The notes beneath the pieces were generated by a model. The model was not told the origin of the DNA and made no database searches. It saw nothing but the letters and a program-made list of their open reading frames with translations. This document shows, piece after piece, positions 26,172 to 35,359 of a stretch of DNA of 37,632 nt. A program made the translations under genes and the position numbers. The DNA is from Bacteroidales bacterium (GTDB lineage Bacteria; Bacteroidota; Bacteroidia; Bacteroidales; VadinHA17). How positions within the stretch are numbered: position 1 is the stretch's first letter; every line of letters begins with the position of its first letter. The stretch is from positions 1 through 37,632 of the forward strand of contig JALVJE010000084.1 of the NCBI GenBank assembly GCA_027028505.1, read 5' to 3'.

Positions 26172-27209
26172 ATGCAGCAGAACATTACGGCTGAGATGAA
26201 AGGGAGCATCCATTCACTGCGGTGGGCTGTGATCCTGCTGGTGGGTATTTTCATTACGGGGATCGCCGGTTTTATGGTGATGGAAGGGTACTCCTTCATT
26301 GATGCCGTATACATGACGGTGATCACCATTTCGACCGTGGGATACCGGGAGGTGCATCCGTTGAGCGATGCGGGGAAGATCTTCACAGTTCTGTTGATCA
26401 TCTCCAGTTTTGGTATCTTCGTATTTGCCATTTCGAACCTTACGCGATATCTCCTGGACGGGATCTTTCGAAATGCTTTTCTGGTAAGAAAAATCAAAAA
26501 AAAGATAGAGAAATTGGAAAAACATGTGATTTTATGCGGATATGGGCGTAACGGCCGGCAGGCAGCCCATGAGCTCAGGGATCATGGCAAGGAGTTCGTG
26601 ATCCTGGAGAGTGATCCTGCCAAACTGGAGGAGCTGGAGGAGGAAGGGGATTTCCTGGCCATCGAGGGGGATGCTACCAATGAAGAGCGTTTGATAGAGG
26701 CAGGTGTGGAAAAAGCCGAGGCGCTGATCACCACCCTGCCCAATGATGCGGACAATCTGCTGATCGTCATTTCGGCCCTGCAGTTCAATCCTAATCTGAA
26801 GATCATCAGCCGGGCTTCGGACGAAAAAACGGAAAAAAAGCTGAAACGGGCCGGCGCGACCAATGTGATCATGTCCGACCGCATTGGCGGGCAGCGCATG
26901 GCCAAGCTGGTGGTACAGCCTGATGTGGTGGAATTCCTGGAGAAGATCATGCTGCAGAGCGCCTCGGACGTGAACCTGGAGGAGATCTCCTGTGCTGCGA
27001 TGTGCGAAATGTTCGACGGGAAATCGATCCGCGAACTGGGCATACGTAACAAATCGGGCGCCAACATCATCGGTATGAAAAAGAAAGAGGACTATATCTT
27101 CAATCCTGATCCGGATGTACTGCTGGAAAGGGACGATAAGTTATTCGTCCTGGGGAGCCCCTCGCAGATCGCTCTGATGAAGAAGATCCTCCGGACCGGA
27201 AAAGCCTGA
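26172..27209 (+). CDS. TrkA/RCK-type two-helix potassium channel with an altered selectivity filter
   Basis: A 345-residue channel of the MthK type. The first transmembrane helix is at about 17-36 and the second at about 68-92, with a pore loop between. The filter reads TVGYRE (55-60), with Arg59 (codon CGG) where most potassium channels have Gly (TVGYG). The cytoplasmic RCK_N domain starts at about 117 with the nucleotide motif GYGRNGRQAAHEL and an acidic end of the second strand (ILESDPAKL). An RCK_C domain covers about 255-340. The ATG is 4 nt after the DUF2851 stop, so it is the last gene of the prfA operon. Ion selectivity is uncertain given the filter. Regulatory ligand binding is expected from the family. 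Confidence 0.9.
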   Translation: MQQNITAEMKGSIHSLRWAVILLVGIFITGIAGFMVMEGYSFIDAVYMTVITISTVGYREVHPLSDAGKIFTVLLIISSFGIFVFAISNLTRYLLDGIFRNAFLVRKIKKKIEKLEKHVILCGYGRNGRQAAHELRDHGKEFVILESDPAKLEELEEEGDFLAIEGDATNEERLIEAGVEKAEALITTLPNDADNLLIVISALQFNPNLKIISRASDEKTEKKLKRAGATNVIMSDRIGGQRMAKLVVQPDVVEFLEKIMLQSASDVNLEEISCAAMCEMFDGKSIRELGIRNKSGANIIGMKKKEDYIFNPDPDVLLERDDKLFVLGSPSQIALMKKILRTGKA

Positions 27210-27278
27210 AAAAAGAAAGTGTCTTTACCACTTCGTCCGGGCCTGTTAACGGGCCCCGGAATAAAATCCCTTATAATG

Positions 27279-27308
27279 TTGCTTTAATTAAAAAAAACTG
27301 TAATTTTG
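27279..27308 (+). promoter_or_regulatory. Bacteroidetes-type promoter for rpsO
   Basis: TTG (27279-27281), exactly 19 nt, then a perfect TAATTTTG (27301-27308). The leader is about 55 nt to the ATG at 27369, long enough to hold an S15 autoregulatory fold, though I see no clear one. A weak hairpin without a U-run (27237-27259) upstream may end the preceding operon. Confidence 0.65.
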
Positions 27309-27368
27309 CAAATCTTTTGATCAAAGTTCAATGGCTCAATAAAAAACGTTTAACGAATAGTAAAGGAA

Positions 27369-27638
27369 ATGTATTTAACGACGGAAAAGAAAAAGGAATT
27401 TTTTAAGAAGTATGGCAAGTCGGCCACGGACACCGGATCCGTTGAAGGACAGATCGCTCTGTTCACGTACAGGATCGCTCATCTGACGGAACATCTGAAA
27501 AAGAACCGGAAAGATTATTCTACGCAGCGTTCCCTGCTTAAGCTTGTGGGGAGGCGTCGCCGTCTGCTGGATTATCTGAAGCAGAAAGATATCGAAAGGT
27601 ACAGAAGCCTTATCAAAGACCTGAATATCAGGAAATAA
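27369..27638 (+). CDS. rpsO: 30S ribosomal protein S15
   Basis: S15 is a primary binder of the central domain of 16S rRNA. The 89 residues are the standard length. The sequence has the conserved TGSVEGQIALFTYRI, LTEHLKKNRKDY and LVGRRRRLLDYL segments that contact the three-way junction. pnp follows, the gene order common across bacteria, but here a terminator separates the two. Confidence 0.98.
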   Translation: MYLTTEKKKEFFKKYGKSATDTGSVEGQIALFTYRIAHLTEHLKKNRKDYSTQRSLLKLVGRRRRLLDYLKQKDIERYRSLIKDLNIRK

Positions 27639-27647
27639 AACAAAGGG

Positions 27648-27675
27648 AGGCAATTGTTACCGATTGCCTTTTTTT
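27648..27675 (+). terminator. Intrinsic terminator of rpsO
   Basis: AGGCAAT (27648-27654) pairs with ATTGCCT (27663-27669), followed by a run of T to 27675. The stem is only 7 bp, so read-through into pnp is possible. Confidence 0.8.
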
Positions 27676-27715
27676 GTAAAGTTCAAACAATAATTATTTT
27701 AATTCAAGTATTACA

Positions 27716-29923
27716 ATGTCAGATATTTATACAAAAACCATAACGCTGGATGATGGTCGTGAGATCGTGCTGGAGACAGGACGTCTGGCCCGTCAGGCTG
27801 ATGGTTCCGTTTTGCTACGCATGGGACGGACCATGTTGCTGGCTACGGTAGTGAGTGCCAAAGAGGCAAAGGAAGATGTAGATTTCATGCCTCTTTCGGT
27901 GGATTATAAAGAGAAATTTGCCAGTCTGGGACGTATCCCGGGAGGTTTTTTGAAAAGGGAGGCCCGTCCTTCCGATTACGAGATCCTGATCGCCCGGCTG
28001 GTCGACCGTGTTCTGCGTCCGCTGTTCCCGGAAGATTATCATGCGGATACTTTTGTGAACATCAACCTTATCTCAGCTGATAAGGATACGATGCCCGATG
28101 CTCTGGCCGGTCTGGCCGCCTCTGCTGCCCTGGCCGTTTCCGATGTGCCCATACAGGAGGTGATCTCGGAAGTGAGGGTAGGTCGTCTCAACGGAGAGTT
28201 TATCATCAACCCGGGGTTCTCTCAGGTGGAAGAGTGTGACATCGATATCATCGTGGGTGCTACCAAGGACAACATCATGATGGTGGAGGGTGAGATGAAA
28301 GAGGTCTCCGAGAAAGAGATGCTCGAGGCTATACAGTTTGCTCACGAGGCGATCAAAAAACAGTGTATCGCCCAGGAGGAGATGGCGAAAGACCTGGGTG
28401 TCGTGAAGCGAGAATATGCCAGGGAAGTGGAAGACGAAGAGCTGAAAGAAAAGGTCAGAAAAGAGACCTACGATAAGGTATACGAAATAGCCAGACAGGC
28501 CATCCCTGACAAGCACAAACGTTCGGAAGCCTTTGATGCTGTGCGGGATGCTTTCCTGGAGCAGTACAGTGAAGAAGAGCGTGCTGAGGTGGAGAAGCTG
28601 GTGAAACGCTACTTCCATGATGTACATAAAGAGGCGGTACGCCGTCTGATCCTCGACGAGGGGATCCGGCTGGACGGCCGCAAGCTGGATGAAATACGAC
28701 CTATCACCTGTCAGGCCGATTTCCTGCCGGCAGCTCACGGGTCTGCTCTCTTTACGAGGGGTGAGACGCAGTCGCTGACGACCGTGACCCTGGGTACCAA
28801 GCTGGATGAGAAGATCATCGATCAGGTGCTGGTGCAGGGGACCGAAAAATTTGTGCTGCACTATAATTTCCCGCCTTTCTCCACGGGCGATGCCCGCCCC
28901 AACCGGGGGGTAAGCCGTCGTGAGATTGGTCATGGTAACCTGGCGCACAGGGCCCTGAAGAACATGCTTCCGCCGGCGGAAGAGATCCCTTATGCCATCC
29001 GCGTGGTGTCCGACATCCTGGAATCGAACGGTTCCTCTTCGATGGCTACCGTATGTGCAGGCACCATGGCCCTGATGGATGCCGGTATACAGATCAAAAA
29101 ACCTGTGTCGGGTATCGCCATGGGCCTGATCAAGGACAGTGAGAGTGATAAATATGCCGTGCTCTCCGATATCCTCGGCGACGAGGATCATCTGGGGGAT
29201 ATGGATTTCAAGGTGGCCGGCACCCCCGATGGGATCACGGCCACCCAGATGGATATCAAGGTGGACGGTCTCTCTTATGAGATCCTGGAGAAAGCGCTGG
29301 AACAGGCCAGGGCCGGCCGGATGCATATCCTGGGCAAAATGAAAGAAGCCATTGCCGAGCCCCGTCCAGACCTGAAACCCCATGCTCCGCGTATTGTACA
29401 GATCACCATCCCGAAAGAGATGATTGGTCCGCTGATCGGCCCCGGTGGTAAGATCGTACAGGAGATACAGCGTGAGACCAATACGACAATCGTGATCGAG
29501 GAGATCAGCGAGGTGGGTGTTGTGGATATCTACGGTGAGAACAAAGAGGCCATCGATGCAGCGCTGGAACGTGTCAACGAGATCGTGGCCATGCCGGAGG
29601 TAGGCAAGACTTACAAAGGAGTGGTCAAGTCGATCGTGCCCTTCGGTGCTTTCGTGGAGATCATGCCCGGTAAAGAAGGACTGCTCCATATCTCGGAGGT
29701 AGCCTGGAAACGTCTGGAGAATCTGGATGGTATCCTGAAGGAGGGCGATGAGATAGAGGTGAAGCTGATCGGTCAGGATGAGAAGAACGGGAAGATGAAA
29801 CTTTCCAGGAAAGTGCTCCTGCCCAAGCCGGAAGGTTATGAGGAGCCACAGCGCCGGCACCGCGACCATCACGGTCCGCGTCGTCCGCATCGTCCCGACC
29901 AGGACAGAAGACACAACAGGTAA
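27716..29923 (+). CDS. pnp: PNPase, polyribonucleotide nucleotidyltransferase
   Basis: PNPase degrades RNA 3' to 5' phosphorolytically and can add tails. The 735-residue protein has the full layout: a first RNase PH-like domain (about 1-145), an all-helical linker (about 150-305), the catalytic second RNase PH domain (about 310-545; [27 protein letters not shown] core with GDARPNR and GSSSMAT), a KH domain (about 553-610, [12 protein letters not shown]) and an S1 domain (about 617-690, [15 protein letters not shown]). The tail is rich in His, Arg and Pro and probably binds RNA nonspecifically. The ATG at 27716 lies about 40 nt beyond the rpsO terminator. Confidence 0.98.
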   Translation: MSDIYTKTITLDDGREIVLETGRLARQADGSVLLRMGRTMLLATVVSAKEAKEDVDFMPLSVDYKEKFASLGRIPGGFLKREARPSDYEILIARLVDRVLRPLFPEDYHADTFVNINLISADKDTMPDALAGLAASAALAVSDVPIQEVISEVRVGRLNGEFIINPGFSQVEECDIDIIVGATKDNIMMVEGEMKEVSEKEMLEAIQFAHEAIKKQCIAQEEMAKDLGVVKREYAREVEDEELKEKVRKETYDKVYEIARQAIPDKHKRSEAFDAVRDAFLEQYSEEERAEVEKLVKRYFHDVHKEAVRRLILDEGIRLDGRKLDEIRPITCQADFLPAAHGSALFTRGETQSLTTVTLGTKLDEKIIDQVLVQGTEKFVLHYNFPPFSTGDARPNRGVSRREIGHGNLAHRALKNMLPPAEEIPYAIRVVSDILESNGSSSMATVCAGTMALMDAGIQIKKPVSGIAMGLIKDSESDKYAVLSDILGDEDHLGDMDFKVAGTPDGITATQMDIKVDGLSYEILEKALEQARAGRMHILGKMKEAIAEPRPDLKPHAPRIVQITIPKEMIGPLIGPGGKIVQEIQRETNTTIVIEEISEVGVVDIYGENKEAIDAALERVNEIVAMPEVGKTYKGVVKSIVPFGAFVEIMPGKEGLLHISEVAWKRLENLDGILKEGDEIEVKLIGQDEKNGKMKLSRKVLLPKPEGYEEPQRRHRDHHGPRRPHRPDQDRRHNR

Positions 29924-29940
29924 TAACCTGTTTTCAAAGA

Positions 29941-29970
29941 AAAGGCCATGAGATCTCATGGCCTTTTTTT
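29941..29970 (+). terminator. Intrinsic terminator of pnp
   Basis: A 26-bp perfect palindrome (29941-29966, arms AAAGGCCATGAGA and its complement), with T-rich sequence to 29970. It lies only 18 bp before the next start codon. Confidence 0.92.
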
Positions 29971-29988
29971 GTATCTTTCCGTGCCGAT

Positions 29989-30537
29989 ATGACGACCATG
30001 GAAGAGCGGATACAAAGTATGAGAGAAAGGTTCCGGAAGATGGAACTTCCCGGGATGAAGCCCTGGTATCTGCGCCTCGACCGTTTCCTGCAGATGACCG
30101 AGAGCCTGCTGTTTGAACAGGGATGCCGGGAGTGTCAGACGCTGGCGCAGGAGGCTTTTGAATTGTCGGGAACAGAGGTGCATGACAAAAGAGAGGCTGA
30201 AAAATTTGAGGAGAGGTATATCTCGCTCTTCCGGAGGATCTCGGACCATCTGAAAGAGGTGCACGGCTACCGCCTCCCCAACCACTATATCTCGCGGTAT
30301 ACCCTGTTGTTCATGATCGTAGGAACCGTGGCGGGCTTACTGGTCGTATACCTGGGACGTGCCGTGGATGCCGGATCCTGGAGCTACCAGCTGGGAGGCA
30401 TGCTGGGCTTTGTCACAGGGCTGGTAGCCGGGAGGATCGCCGGCAACCGGAAAGACAAACAGATGAGCCGGGACGGGAAAGTGCTGTTTGGAAGGATGAA
30501 TTCCGCCTCCGCCGAGGCTTCGGCGGACGAAGGATGA
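29989..30537 (+). CDS. Small two-helix membrane protein of unknown function with a repeat-derived C-terminus
   Basis: A 182-residue protein I do not recognise. The N-terminal 100 residues are predicted helical and charged (MRERFRKMEL, KREAEKFEERYISLFRRI). Two transmembrane helices follow at about 104-122 and 131-151, with a short loop and a basic cytoplasmic stretch (NRKDKQM). The last dozen residues, NSASAEASADEG, are encoded by a GC-rich hairpin and the first heptads of repeat island 3, and the stop codon lies in that tract. The tail is therefore probably not ancestral. An ATG at 29998 is an alternative start. It sits alone between the pnp terminator and island 3. Confidence 0.7.
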   Translation: MTTMEERIQSMRERFRKMELPGMKPWYLRLDRFLQMTESLLFEQGCRECQTLAQEAFELSGTEVHDKREAEKFEERYISLFRRISDHLKEVHGYRLPNHYISRYTLLFMIVGTVAGLLVVYLGRAVDAGSWSYQLGGMLGFVTGLVAGRIAGNRKDKQMSRDGKVLFGRMNSASAEASADEG

Positions 30538-30655
30538 TCGACGAAGGATGATCGACGAACGATGATCGATGAACGACGATCCTTCGGTACGTCTTCGGCT
30601 ACTCAGGAACCAGGGAGTTCTGCCTCTGCAGGGGCTTTGAATGATGAATGATGAA
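30509..30655. repeat. Repeat island 3: hairpin plus GAA/GAT heptad tract
   Basis: CCGCCGA (30509-30515) pairs with TCGGCGG (30520-30526). A heptad tract then runs with GAA at 30529, 30543, 30557 and 30571 alternating with GAT at 30536, 30550, 30564 and 30578, eight exact 7-bp steps and so a 14-bp higher period. A second short tract has GAA at 30639, 30646 and 30653 (unit GAATGAT). Between them is a stretch without a recognisable element except CCTTCGG-type and CTGCAGG-type self-complementary bits. There is no gene between 30538 and 30679. Confidence 0.85.
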
Positions 30656-30679
30656 CAAAAATTGTAAAATAAAAAGATT

Positions 30680-32800
30680 ATGAAAAGTTTGAAGTTTCTT
30701 GTTGGAGCTGTGCTTGTGGTCACAGCTGTTTCCTGCGGTCATGAGCGGTTGCATTATCCTGAGGCACGCAGATGTGATCAGGTGGATGATTATTTTGGTG
30801 TGAAGGTGCCGGATCCGTACCGGTGGCTGGAAAATGACACCTCACAGGAGACCGAGGCCTGGGTGAAGGCGGAGAATAAGGTAACGTTCGCTTATCTGGA
30901 GAAGATCCCTTACCGCCAAAAGATCCGGGAAAGGCTGGAGGCGTTGTGGAACTACCCGAAGGTGTCAACGCCATGGAAAGAGGGGGGATATTATTTCTTT
31001 GCGAAGAACGACGGGTTGCAGAACCAGAGTGTATATTACATGATGAAGCATCTGGGAGAGGAGCCGAAGGTGATCCTCGATCCCAACAAGTTCTCGAAGG
31101 ACGGCACGGTGGCGCTGAGCAACTTCTCTGTCTCCCGCGACGGGAAATATCTGGGTTACGGGATCTCCCGTGCCGGCTCTGACTGGCAGGAGTTTTTTGT
31201 AAAGGATATTGCCACAGGCAAAGACCTGCCCGACCATCTGCAGTGGATCAAATTCTCCGGTCTTTCCTGGTATGGGGACGGTTTTTTCTACAGTCGTTTC
31301 CAGCGGCCTGCCAAAGGACAGGAGCTGGTGGCTGCCAACCGTTACAATAAGGTTTATTTCCATGTGGCCGGCACGCCGCAGGAGCAGGACAAGCTGATAT
31401 ATGAGGATCCTGCACATCCCGACTGGAGTTTTTATCCGTGGGTGACGCGCGATCAGCGTTTTCTGACCCTCACCGTGACCGAGTCGACCAGTGGGAATGC
31501 TTTATACATCAAAGATCTTCAAAAGAAGAATGCGCCTTTCGTCAGACTGGTGGAGAATTTTGATCATGATTACCGGGTGGTGGGGCATTATGGCGGGGGG
31601 ATCCTTATCCTCACCAATGACGGGGCTCCCCGTTACCGGCTGATCGTGGTACAGGACGATCATCCTTCGTTAAAGTATGCCACAGAGATCATCCCGGAAA
31701 ATGCAAAAGAGGTGTTGCAGGGTGTGACGCTGGGGGGTGGCAGGCTCATCGCACAATACATGAAAGACGCCCACTCGGTATTGCGGGTCTATGAGCCGGA
31801 CGGTACATTCCTGCATGAGGTGTCTCTGCCCGGGATCGGGAGTGTGGGAGGTTTCAGTGGCCGGCCCGAAGATACGACCGCTTTCTATTCCTTTACCTCC
31901 TTTACCTTTCCTTCGGTGGTTTATCAGTATGATATTGCTGCGAACAAGTCGAAGGTTTGGTTCAAGCCGGATATCGATTTCAATTTTGATGATTATGTGA
32001 CCCAACAGGTTTTCTATCCCAGCAAAGACAGTACGCTGATCCCGATGTTCATTGTGCATCGTAAGGATCTTGTCCTGAACGGAAAGAATCCGACGTTGTT
32101 GTACGGTTACGGAGGGTTCAACATCAGCCTTACGCCTTCTTTCAGTGTGTCGCGGCTGGTATGGCTGGAGAACGGAGGTGTTTATGCCATGGCCAACATG
32201 CGTGGCGGAGGTGAGTACGGAGAGGCATGGCATCAGGCAGGGACGAAGATGCACAAGCAGAACGTCTTTGATGATTTTATTGCGGCTGCGGAATATCTGA
32301 TAAAAAAGAAATACACATCTCCGCGGTATCTGGCTATTCAGGGAGGGTCGAACGGAGGATTACTGATCGGGGCGGTGGTCAACCAGCGGCCTGAGCTGTT
32401 CCGGGTGGCTATCCCTGCCGTGGGGGTGATGGACATGCTGCGCTACCACAAGTTCACCATCGGCAGATACTGGGCCTCCGACTATGGCACGAGTGAAGAC
32501 TCCAAAGAGATGTTTGAGTATCTGTATCACTATTCGCCGTTGCACAATATTCGGCCGGGGAAGGATTATCCCGCCATGCTGATCCTGACGGCCGACCATG
32601 ATGACCGTGTGGTGCCGGCACACAGTTTTAAATACGCTGCCACTCTGCAGTACACTTATAAAGGTAAGAACCCCGTTCTCATCCGGATCGAGACCAGGGC
32701 CGGTCATGGTGGCGGCAAGCCCGTGTCCATGCGGATAGAAGAGGCGGCGGACATCTATTCTTTCATCTTTTATAATATGGGGATCAAGCCGAAATACTGA
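30680..32800 (+). CDS. Prolyl oligopeptidase family serine peptidase (S9A), lipoprotein
   Basis: A 706-residue S9A peptidase that cleaves short peptides after proline. An export signal ends in TAVSC with Cys19 as a likely lipidation site, so it is exported to the envelope rather than cytoplasmic like animal POP. After an N-terminal segment (DPYRWLEND, typical of S9A) comes a seven-bladed propeller (about 75-425), then the alpha/beta hydrolase domain. The catalytic triad is Ser557 in GGSNGG, Asp641 in DHDDRVVP and His676 in RAGHGGG. NMRGGGEYG is the conserved pre-active-site strand. The deoxynucleoside kinase gene begins 7 nt after its stop. Confidence 0.95.
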   Translation: MKSLKFLVGAVLVVTAVSCGHERLHYPEARRCDQVDDYFGVKVPDPYRWLENDTSQETEAWVKAENKVTFAYLEKIPYRQKIRERLEALWNYPKVSTPWKEGGYYFFAKNDGLQNQSVYYMMKHLGEEPKVILDPNKFSKDGTVALSNFSVSRDGKYLGYGISRAGSDWQEFFVKDIATGKDLPDHLQWIKFSGLSWYGDGFFYSRFQRPAKGQELVAANRYNKVYFHVAGTPQEQDKLIYEDPAHPDWSFYPWVTRDQRFLTLTVTESTSGNALYIKDLQKKNAPFVRLVENFDHDYRVVGHYGGGILILTNDGAPRYRLIVVQDDHPSLKYATEIIPENAKEVLQGVTLGGGRLIAQYMKDAHSVLRVYEPDGTFLHEVSLPGIGSVGGFSGRPEDTTAFYSFTSFTFPSVVYQYDIAANKSKVWFKPDIDFNFDDYVTQQVFYPSKDSTLIPMFIVHRKDLVLNGKNPTLLYGYGGFNISLTPSFSVSRLVWLENGGVYAMANMRGGGEYGEAWHQAGTKMHKQNVFDDFIAAAEYLIKKKYTSPRYLAIQGGSNGGLLIGAVVNQRPELFRVAIPAVGVMDMLRYHKFTIGRYWASDYGTSEDSKEMFEYLYHYSPLHNIRPGKDYPAMLILTADHDDRVVPAHSFKYAATLQYTYKGKNPVLIRIETRAGHGGGKPVSMRIEEAADIYSFIFYNMGIKPKY

Positions 32801-32807
32801 TCTTTGA

Positions 32808-33443
32808 ATGAAGTACAACTACCTGGTCATAGAGGGGAACATAGGGGCGGGGAAGACCACCCTGGCCACCCGCATTGCGGAGGAGGAAGGAGCGCGCCTC
32901 ATCCTGGAGCAGTTTGAGGATAATCCTTTTCTGCCCCGGTTCTATGCTGATCCGGAGCGGTATGCTTTCCCGCTGGAGATGTCATTCCTGGCCGAGCGGT
33001 ACAACCAGCTCAAGCTGGAGCTGGCCCACCCGGACCTGTTCTCTTCTTTTACGATCGCGGATTATTATTTTTCCAAATCGTTGATCTTTGCGAAAAATAC
33101 GCTGGAAAAGGATGAATACAGGTTGTACCGCAATATTTTTACGATCATTTATCAGACCCTGCCGCGTCCCGATCTTTATGTTTACCTGCATGCCTCGGTG
33201 GACCGGTTATTACGCAACATTGCAATGAGGGGCCGGGAGTATGAGAAACATATCACACCGGAGTATCTGAAGAAGATACAGGACGGCTATTTCGAAAGCT
33301 TCCGGCAGGAAAAGGGGATGCGCATTGTGATCGTGGATATCAATGAGATTGATTTTGTAAAAAGTGAAACGGATTACCGGAAACTGAAGGAAATTATCTT
33401 TTCCGGCAGTTACGATCAGGGTATTGCCCGGGTAAAAGTCTAA
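32808..33443 (+). CDS. Deoxynucleoside kinase (deoxyguanosine/deoxyadenosine kinase-like)
   Basis: A 211-residue cytoplasmic kinase that phosphorylates deoxynucleosides for salvage. The P-loop is GNIGAGKTT (10-18). EQFEDNPFLPRFY is the substrate-binding segment after it. The Arg-rich lid contains RGREYEKHI. The pattern matches the dCK/dGK family rather than thymidine kinase. Which base it prefers cannot be told from sequence. It lies 7 nt after the prolyl oligopeptidase gene and is probably co-transcribed with it, although the functions are not obviously linked. Confidence 0.93.
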   Translation: MKYNYLVIEGNIGAGKTTLATRIAEEEGARLILEQFEDNPFLPRFYADPERYAFPLEMSFLAERYNQLKLELAHPDLFSSFTIADYYFSKSLIFAKNTLEKDEYRLYRNIFTIIYQTLPRPDLYVYLHASVDRLLRNIAMRGREYEKHITPEYLKKIQDGYFESFRQEKGMRIVIVDINEIDFVKSETDYRKLKEIIFSGSYDQGIARVKV

Positions 33444-33538
33444 GGGCAACAATAGGTGGAACATTATGTTAAGGGTCCGGTGAACATACTTTTTTTGGAA
33501 AAATTGCAGGTAATATTTTTTTTTTTTGTAAAACATAG

Positions 33539-33546
33539 TAGTTTTG
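33539..33546 (+). promoter_or_regulatory. Putative -7 box for the TPR lipoprotein
   Basis: TAGTTTTG matches TAnnTTTG. The expected -33 position lies in a long T-run (about 33516-33527), so the upstream element is poorly defined. The leader would be about 50 nt. Confidence 0.4.
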
Positions 33547-33601
33547 TAGATTACAAAAGGTAATAAAGTATTTAGAAGTGTAAACCAAATATTCACAGAT
33601 C

Positions 33602-35308
33602 ATGAAACGAATAATTTATGTATCTCTTTTTGTTTTGTCTGCAGTTGCGCTGAGCAGTTGCGGCGGTCTTAACAAAATGAAAAAAGAGGCTCCTAATGTG
33701 AGCTACAAGGTGACTCCCAGTCCTTTGGAAGAGCATGCCGGTCAGGTGGCTGTTACCATTACCGGGCAGTTCCCTGAGAAGTATTTCAACAAAAAGGCTG
33801 TTGTCACGGCCACTCCCGTCCTGGTGTATGAGGGTGGAGAGACTGCTTTTGACCCGGTGACACTGCAGGGAGAGAGTGTACAGGAAAACAATAAGGTGAT
33901 CAGCTATTCCGGAGGGAATTTCACCTACAATGGCAAGATCGACTATGCCGATGCCATGCGGATGTCCAAGCTGATGTTGCGTGCCACGGCTACGCTGAAG
34001 AGCAAGTCGCTGGATTTTGATCCGGTTAAACTGGCCGATGGTGTGATTGCTACTCCCACGCTGGTGAAGACCATGCCTCATCCCGTGATCATGCCGGATC
34101 ATTATCAGCGTATCGTTCCCGAAACCAAGGAAGCCGATATCAAGTTCGTGATCAACCGCTACAACCTGCGTAACTCGCAGCTCAAAAAAGAAGATGTAAC
34201 CAACCTGCTTAATTTTGTGAAGGATGTGGCCAAGGCTTCGAACCTCGAATTTACCGGCAGTGAGATCCACGGATATGCTTCTCCCGACGGTCCGTTGAGC
34301 TTCAATGACAAGCTGAGTAAGAAACGTGCCGGCGTGGTTGATAAATATGTGACCCGGAAATTCAAAAACGACAAGCTCACGGAAGATGCTACCAAGATCC
34401 AGGAGCACTCCACTGCCGAAGACTGGGCCGGTTTCAAACAGTTGGTACAGGCTTCCGATCTCAAAGACAAGGATCTTATCCTGCGCGTGCTCTCCATGTA
34501 TTCGGATCCCGAAGTAAGGGAGAAAGAGATCAAGAACATGGCAGAGGCTTATGAATCGTTGAAAACCGATATCCTGCCGCAGCTGCGTCGTTCGGTGATC
34601 CGCGTCAATGTGAACAAGATCGGTTTCTCGGATGAAGAGATCGTAAAGTACATGGATACCAATCCTGATACGCTGGGCATTGAAGCCATGCTCCATGCAG
34701 GTTCCCTGACAGATGATCCTGCCACCCAGCTGAAGTATTATAAGATTGCTTTTGAGAAATATCCCAAATGCATCCGTGCCATCAACAATATCGGTGCTGT
34801 TTATCTCAAGATGGGCAAAGTGAACGAAGCTGAGCAGGCACTGAAGCAGGCCGAGCAGATGAAAGCTATCGACCCTGTGAAAACAAACCTGGGTTATGTG
34901 GAGCTGATGAAAGGCAACAAAGACAAGGCCGAAGAGTATTTCACTTCTGTAGAGAAGCCTACCGACCAATCCAACTTCGGTCTGGGTACCATTGCCATCA
35001 TGAACGGCAAATATCAGGATGCTGTCAATTATTTCGGGACCCAGAAAGGTTTCAATCCTGCCCTGGCACAGCTGCTCAACGGGAATCCCCAGGGAGCCAA
35101 GAACGTGCTGGATGCCATCGACCATGAATGCAAATGGAAAAATTATCTGTATGCTGTCGTCGGTGCCCGTCTGGGAGACGAGAACATGGTGATGGAACAT
35201 CTTAAGAAAGCCGTGGCTGAAGATGCCAAGATGAAAGATATGGCCAAAACGGACATGGAGTTCGCCAAGTACTTCGAGAACGATCAGTTCAAAGCGATCG
35301 TTCAGTAA
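33602..35308 (+). CDS. Lipoprotein with OmpA-like and TPR segments
   Basis: A 568-residue lipoprotein with the signal ending ALSSC (Cys20). Residues about 30-170 form a beta-rich domain. Residues about 180-260 include GYASPDGP and NDKLSKKRAGVV, recalling the OmpA-like peptidoglycan-binding fold (compare NLELSQKRAQ in the PorE-like protein). The C-terminal half has TPR-type helices (KLMGKVNEAEQALKQAEQ-like units around 400-430, and YVELMKGNKDKAEEYF). It resembles envelope lipoproteins common in Bacteroidales whose role is not defined. It is preceded by a promoter-like -7 box and followed by a strong terminator, so it is monocistronic. Confidence 0.85.
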   Translation: MKRIIYVSLFVLSAVALSSCGGLNKMKKEAPNVSYKVTPSPLEEHAGQVAVTITGQFPEKYFNKKAVVTATPVLVYEGGETAFDPVTLQGESVQENNKVISYSGGNFTYNGKIDYADAMRMSKLMLRATATLKSKSLDFDPVKLADGVIATPTLVKTMPHPVIMPDHYQRIVPETKEADIKFVINRYNLRNSQLKKEDVTNLLNFVKDVAKASNLEFTGSEIHGYASPDGPLSFNDKLSKKRAGVVDKYVTRKFKNDKLTEDATKIQEHSTAEDWAGFKQLVQASDLKDKDLILRVLSMYSDPEVREKEIKNMAEAYESLKTDILPQLRRSVIRVNVNKIGFSDEEIVKYMDTNPDTLGIEAMLHAGSLTDDPATQLKYYKIAFEKYPKCIRAINNIGAVYLKMGKVNEAEQALKQAEQMKAIDPVKTNLGYVELMKGNKDKAEEYFTSVEKPTDQSNFGLGTIAIMNGKYQDAVNYFGTQKGFNPALAQLLNGNPQGAKNVLDAIDHECKWKNYLYAVVGARLGDENMVMEHLKKAVAEDAKMKDMAKTDMEFAKYFENDQFKAIVQ

Positions 35309-35327
35309 ATACGGAACACAGAAAAAG

Positions 35328-35357
35328 AAAAAGAGCGGCCGGAAGGTCGCTCTTTTT
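35328..35357 (+). terminator. Intrinsic terminator of the TPR lipoprotein gene
   Basis: A 13-bp stem with one mismatch (35328-35340 with 35345-35357, core AAAAAGAGCG/CGCTCTTTTT) and a GGAA loop. The A- and T-runs could act in both directions. Confidence 0.9.
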
Positions 35358-35359
35358 AC

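Noticed and set aside
27237-27259. Hairpin CCGGGCC/GGCCCCGG after the potassium channel gene as an intrinsic terminator
   Set aside because: The stem has a bulge and no U-run follows; at most a weak RNA end.
28073-29959. A 628-codon open frame antisense to pnp
   Set aside because: It is fully inside a clear PNPase gene on the other strand. The translation is His/Leu-rich with no recognisable domain, as expected from codon bias. The long antisense frames at 33593-35200, 23156-24841 and 13264-14277 are rejected for the same reason.
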